The notes beneath the pieces are model-generated. The model ran no database searches, was not told the DNA's origin, and saw nothing but the letters and a program-made list of their open reading frames with translations. A stretch of 5,978 nt of DNA from an uncultured Eubacteriales bacterium (lineage in GTDB: Bacteria > Bacillota > Clostridia > Oscillospirales > Butyricicoccaceae): positions 1-5,978 of the forward strand of contig CAJUIK010000075.1 of NCBI GenBank assembly GCA_910585875.1. The letters run 5' to 3'. Positions 4,799 to 5,978 of this stretch are shown here, piece by piece. How positions within the stretch are numbered: the stretch's first letter is position 1; each line of letters opens with the position of its first letter. The position numbers were made by a program, and so were the translations under genes.

Positions 4799-5713
4799 AT
4801 GGAAGGGAAAAAGGGGACGAGGCTCCATGAAAGCAGCCGATTCGCCGGTTTTCTCCTTTATTTAAAAGAGCAAAAAAGAGTCTCGGAAAACACCATCCAA
4901 TCCTATTTGCGGGATGTGGCCGCGCTGGACAGTTTTTTGGGCTTTCAAGGCGATTGGGGCTATCGGCAAGCGGACTTGCCGGCGATCAGGCGGTATCTGG
5001 ACGCTCTTCGGGAGCAGGGGCTTTCGCCCTCCACCGTTCTGCGCCGCCGGGCCTCTTTGGGCTGTTATTATGAGTATCTGATTCGCCTGGGCGTTCTTTC
5101 GGAAAACCTGCCTCGGCGGGCGCCCGTCCAGCCCCGGCAGGCTAAAATGCCGGCGGTTCTGACTCTCCAGCAAGTAGACAAGCTGCTCTGCGCGCCGGCG
5201 GGGGATTCCTTTAAAAGCAGGCGGGATCGGGCCATGCTGGAGCTCTTATATGCCTGCGGCCTGCGGGTTTCCGAGCTGCTGGAGCTGGATGTGCAGGACG
5301 TCAATGTGCAGTTGGAATTCCTCCATGTTCGAGGCTCGGCGCAGCGGGATCTGCCGCTGTATCCTTCCACCCTCCGTCCGCTGTTGGAGTATCTGGGCCC
5401 CTGCCGCCAAAGCGTCCTGCGTCTGGAGCGGGAACCCGCCCTGTTTCTCAACAGCGGCGGCCGTCGGATGAGCCGTCAGGGGTTTTGGAAAATACTCAAA
5501 GACTATGCCCGGCAGACGGGGCTAGAGCAGATCTCCCCTCAGCTGCTGCGCCATTCGCTGGCGGTGCATTTGCTGCAAAACGGCGCCGCTTTGGAGGAGG
5601 TTCAGGCTATGCTGGGCCATTCGGATATCGCTTCCACGCGGGTCTATGCTCGGCAGTTCCAGCAGACGCTGCGGGATAAATACCAGCGTATTCATCCTCG
5701 AGGGCAAAAATAG
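4799..5713 (+). CDS. XerC/XerD-type tyrosine recombinase with altered active site
   Basis: 304 residues, the normal Xer length. Residues about 10-105 form the SAM-like N-terminal DNA-binding domain (FLLYLKEQKRVSENTIQSYLRDV, LSPSTVLRRRASLGCYYEYL). Residues about 117-300 form the catalytic domain. Seen catalytic positions are Arg156 (CGLRVSELLELD), Arg251 (LLRHS), His274 (LGHSDI) and nucleophile Tyr283 (STRVYAR). Two are altered: the HxLRH box reads QLLRH (Gln248), and the beta-hairpin that normally reads GKGNKxRxVPL is shortened to VRGSAQRDLPL (177-187), without lysine. Xer proteins resolve chromosome dimers at dif or act as mobile-element integrases. Position after a SpoIIM-like gene is the common place of xerD in Firmicutes, so a xerD descendant is likely, but its activity is uncertain. 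AAGGAGGG (4784-4791) precedes ATG 4799. Probably co-transcribed with the gene before it. Confidence 0.88.
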   Translation: MEGKKGTRLHESSRFAGFLLYLKEQKRVSENTIQSYLRDVAALDSFLGFQGDWGYRQADLPAIRRYLDALREQGLSPSTVLRRRASLGCYYEYLIRLGVLSENLPRRAPVQPRQAKMPAVLTLQQVDKLLCAPAGDSFKSRRDRAMLELLYACGLRVSELLELDVQDVNVQLEFLHVRGSAQRDLPLYPSTLRPLLEYLGPCRQSVLRLEREPALFLNSGGRRMSRQGFWKILKDYARQTGLEQISPQLLRHSLAVHLLQNGAALEEVQAMLGHSDIASTRVYARQFQQTLRDKYQRIHPRGQK

Positions 5714-5736
5714 GGCCGGGAAACGAGGTTTTTATT

Positions 5737-5978
5737 GTGATCATCAGAAAAATGCAGAGCGCCGACAGGGATCAGGCGGCGGAAATCTGGCTGGAAGCCA
5801 ACCTTCAAGCGCATGATTTCATCGATCCCTGCTATTGAAACAGTCATTGAGGCGAGGTCAAAACCCAGCTCGCCCAAGCAGCAGGGCTTGTTTGCCAGAA
5901 GGAGACCGGGCTGGCGGGCTTTATCGGCCTGCAGAACGGATTTATCGCCGGCCTTTTTGTCCGAGACTCCTTTCGAGG
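5737..5978 (+). pseudogene. GNAT-family N-acetyltransferase with two in-frame TGA codons (3' end outside window)
   Basis: From GTG 5737 (GAGG at 5725-5728; an alternative ATG lies at 5752) the frame reads MIIRKMQSADRDQAAEIWLE, then ANLQAHDFIDPCY, TGA (5836-5838), NSH, TGA (5848-5850), then GEVKTQLAQAAGLVCQKETG, LAGFIGLQNGFIAGLFVRDS and FRG to the window edge. The start, the AHDFI segment and the GFIGL..-I.G.FV strand are typical of small GNAT acetyltransferases that use acetyl-CoA, here with unknown substrate. Family members usually read YW at the first TGA, and an aromatic residue is common at the second. No frameshift is needed, so the only damage is two nonsense codons. This fits two G-to-A changes in TGG in a recently inactivated gene. 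TGG is still used for Trp18 (EIWLE). The acetyl-CoA loop and the rest lie beyond base 5978. Confidence 0.75.

Noticed and set aside
4222..4830. Alternative-frame open stretch over the SpoIIM-like gene
   Set aside because: The protein is rich in Arg, Gly and Ala without motifs. The 4172 frame gives a coherent five-helix membrane protein with a good ribosome binding site.
4172..5978. Organism-wide reassignment of TGA to Trp
   Set aside because: Intact genes here use TGG for Trp, and TGA at 4775 is followed by a standard ribosome binding site and ATG. Only the GNAT frame suggests recoding, and two point mutations explain it more simply.
1..5978. CRISPR array, tRNA/rRNA genes, insertion sequence
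   Set aside because: No spaced direct repeats, cloverleaf or rRNA-like sequence, transposase or terminal inverted repeats were recognised on either strand.

Overview
The window looks like chromosomal DNA of a GC-rich, endospore-lineage clostridium, most likely in the Oscillospiraceae (Ruminococcaceae) sphere. That placement is an inference. It rests on the order tgt - yajC - small four-helix membrane protein, on a SpoIIM-like gene directly before a xer recombinase gene, on strong AAGGAGG-type ribosome binding sites, and on GC-rich coding regions separated by AT-rich intergenic DNA. No phage, plasmid, CRISPR, tRNA or rRNA signature was seen.

Layout. Positions 1-1151 carry a plus-strand block: the 3' end of tgt (queuosine tRNA modification), yajC (Sec translocase accessory) with its own promoter, and a TIGR04086/YrzE-like membrane protein. 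A long hairpin lies between yajC and the membrane protein gene and contains the latter's Shine-Dalgarno sequence. A clean intrinsic terminator closes the block. Positions 1181-3682 on the minus strand hold one large gene for an M14-family zinc carboxypeptidase-like protein with a C-terminal glutamine-amidotransferase-like domain and no signal peptide. Its promoter and a structured leader lie at about 3700-3796.

Positions 3683-4171 form a divergent intergenic region that is very AT-rich at about 3890-4060. It contains a perfect tandem 14-bp repeat whose core is identical to the XerD-binding half of the B. subtilis dif site, several inverted repeats, and two candidate promoters facing right (one housekeeping type, one weaker SigE-like). 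To the right lie a SpoIIM-like five-helix membrane protein (4172-4777), a XerC/XerD-type tyrosine recombinase (4799-5713) and the start of a GNAT acetyltransferase gene (5737 to the window edge).

The most interesting points are at the right side. The recombinase keeps the Arg/Arg/His/Tyr catalytic positions but has Gln for the first His of the HxLRH box and lacks the usual beta-hairpin Lys. The GNAT reading frame is intact across the window except for two in-frame TGA codons, the first exactly where the family normally has Trp. This is best read as a young pseudogene, with TGA readthrough or recoding as a less likely alternative. I did not find a convincing wholly new system. The tandem XerD-arm-like repeats near an atypical xer gene are the strongest lead.
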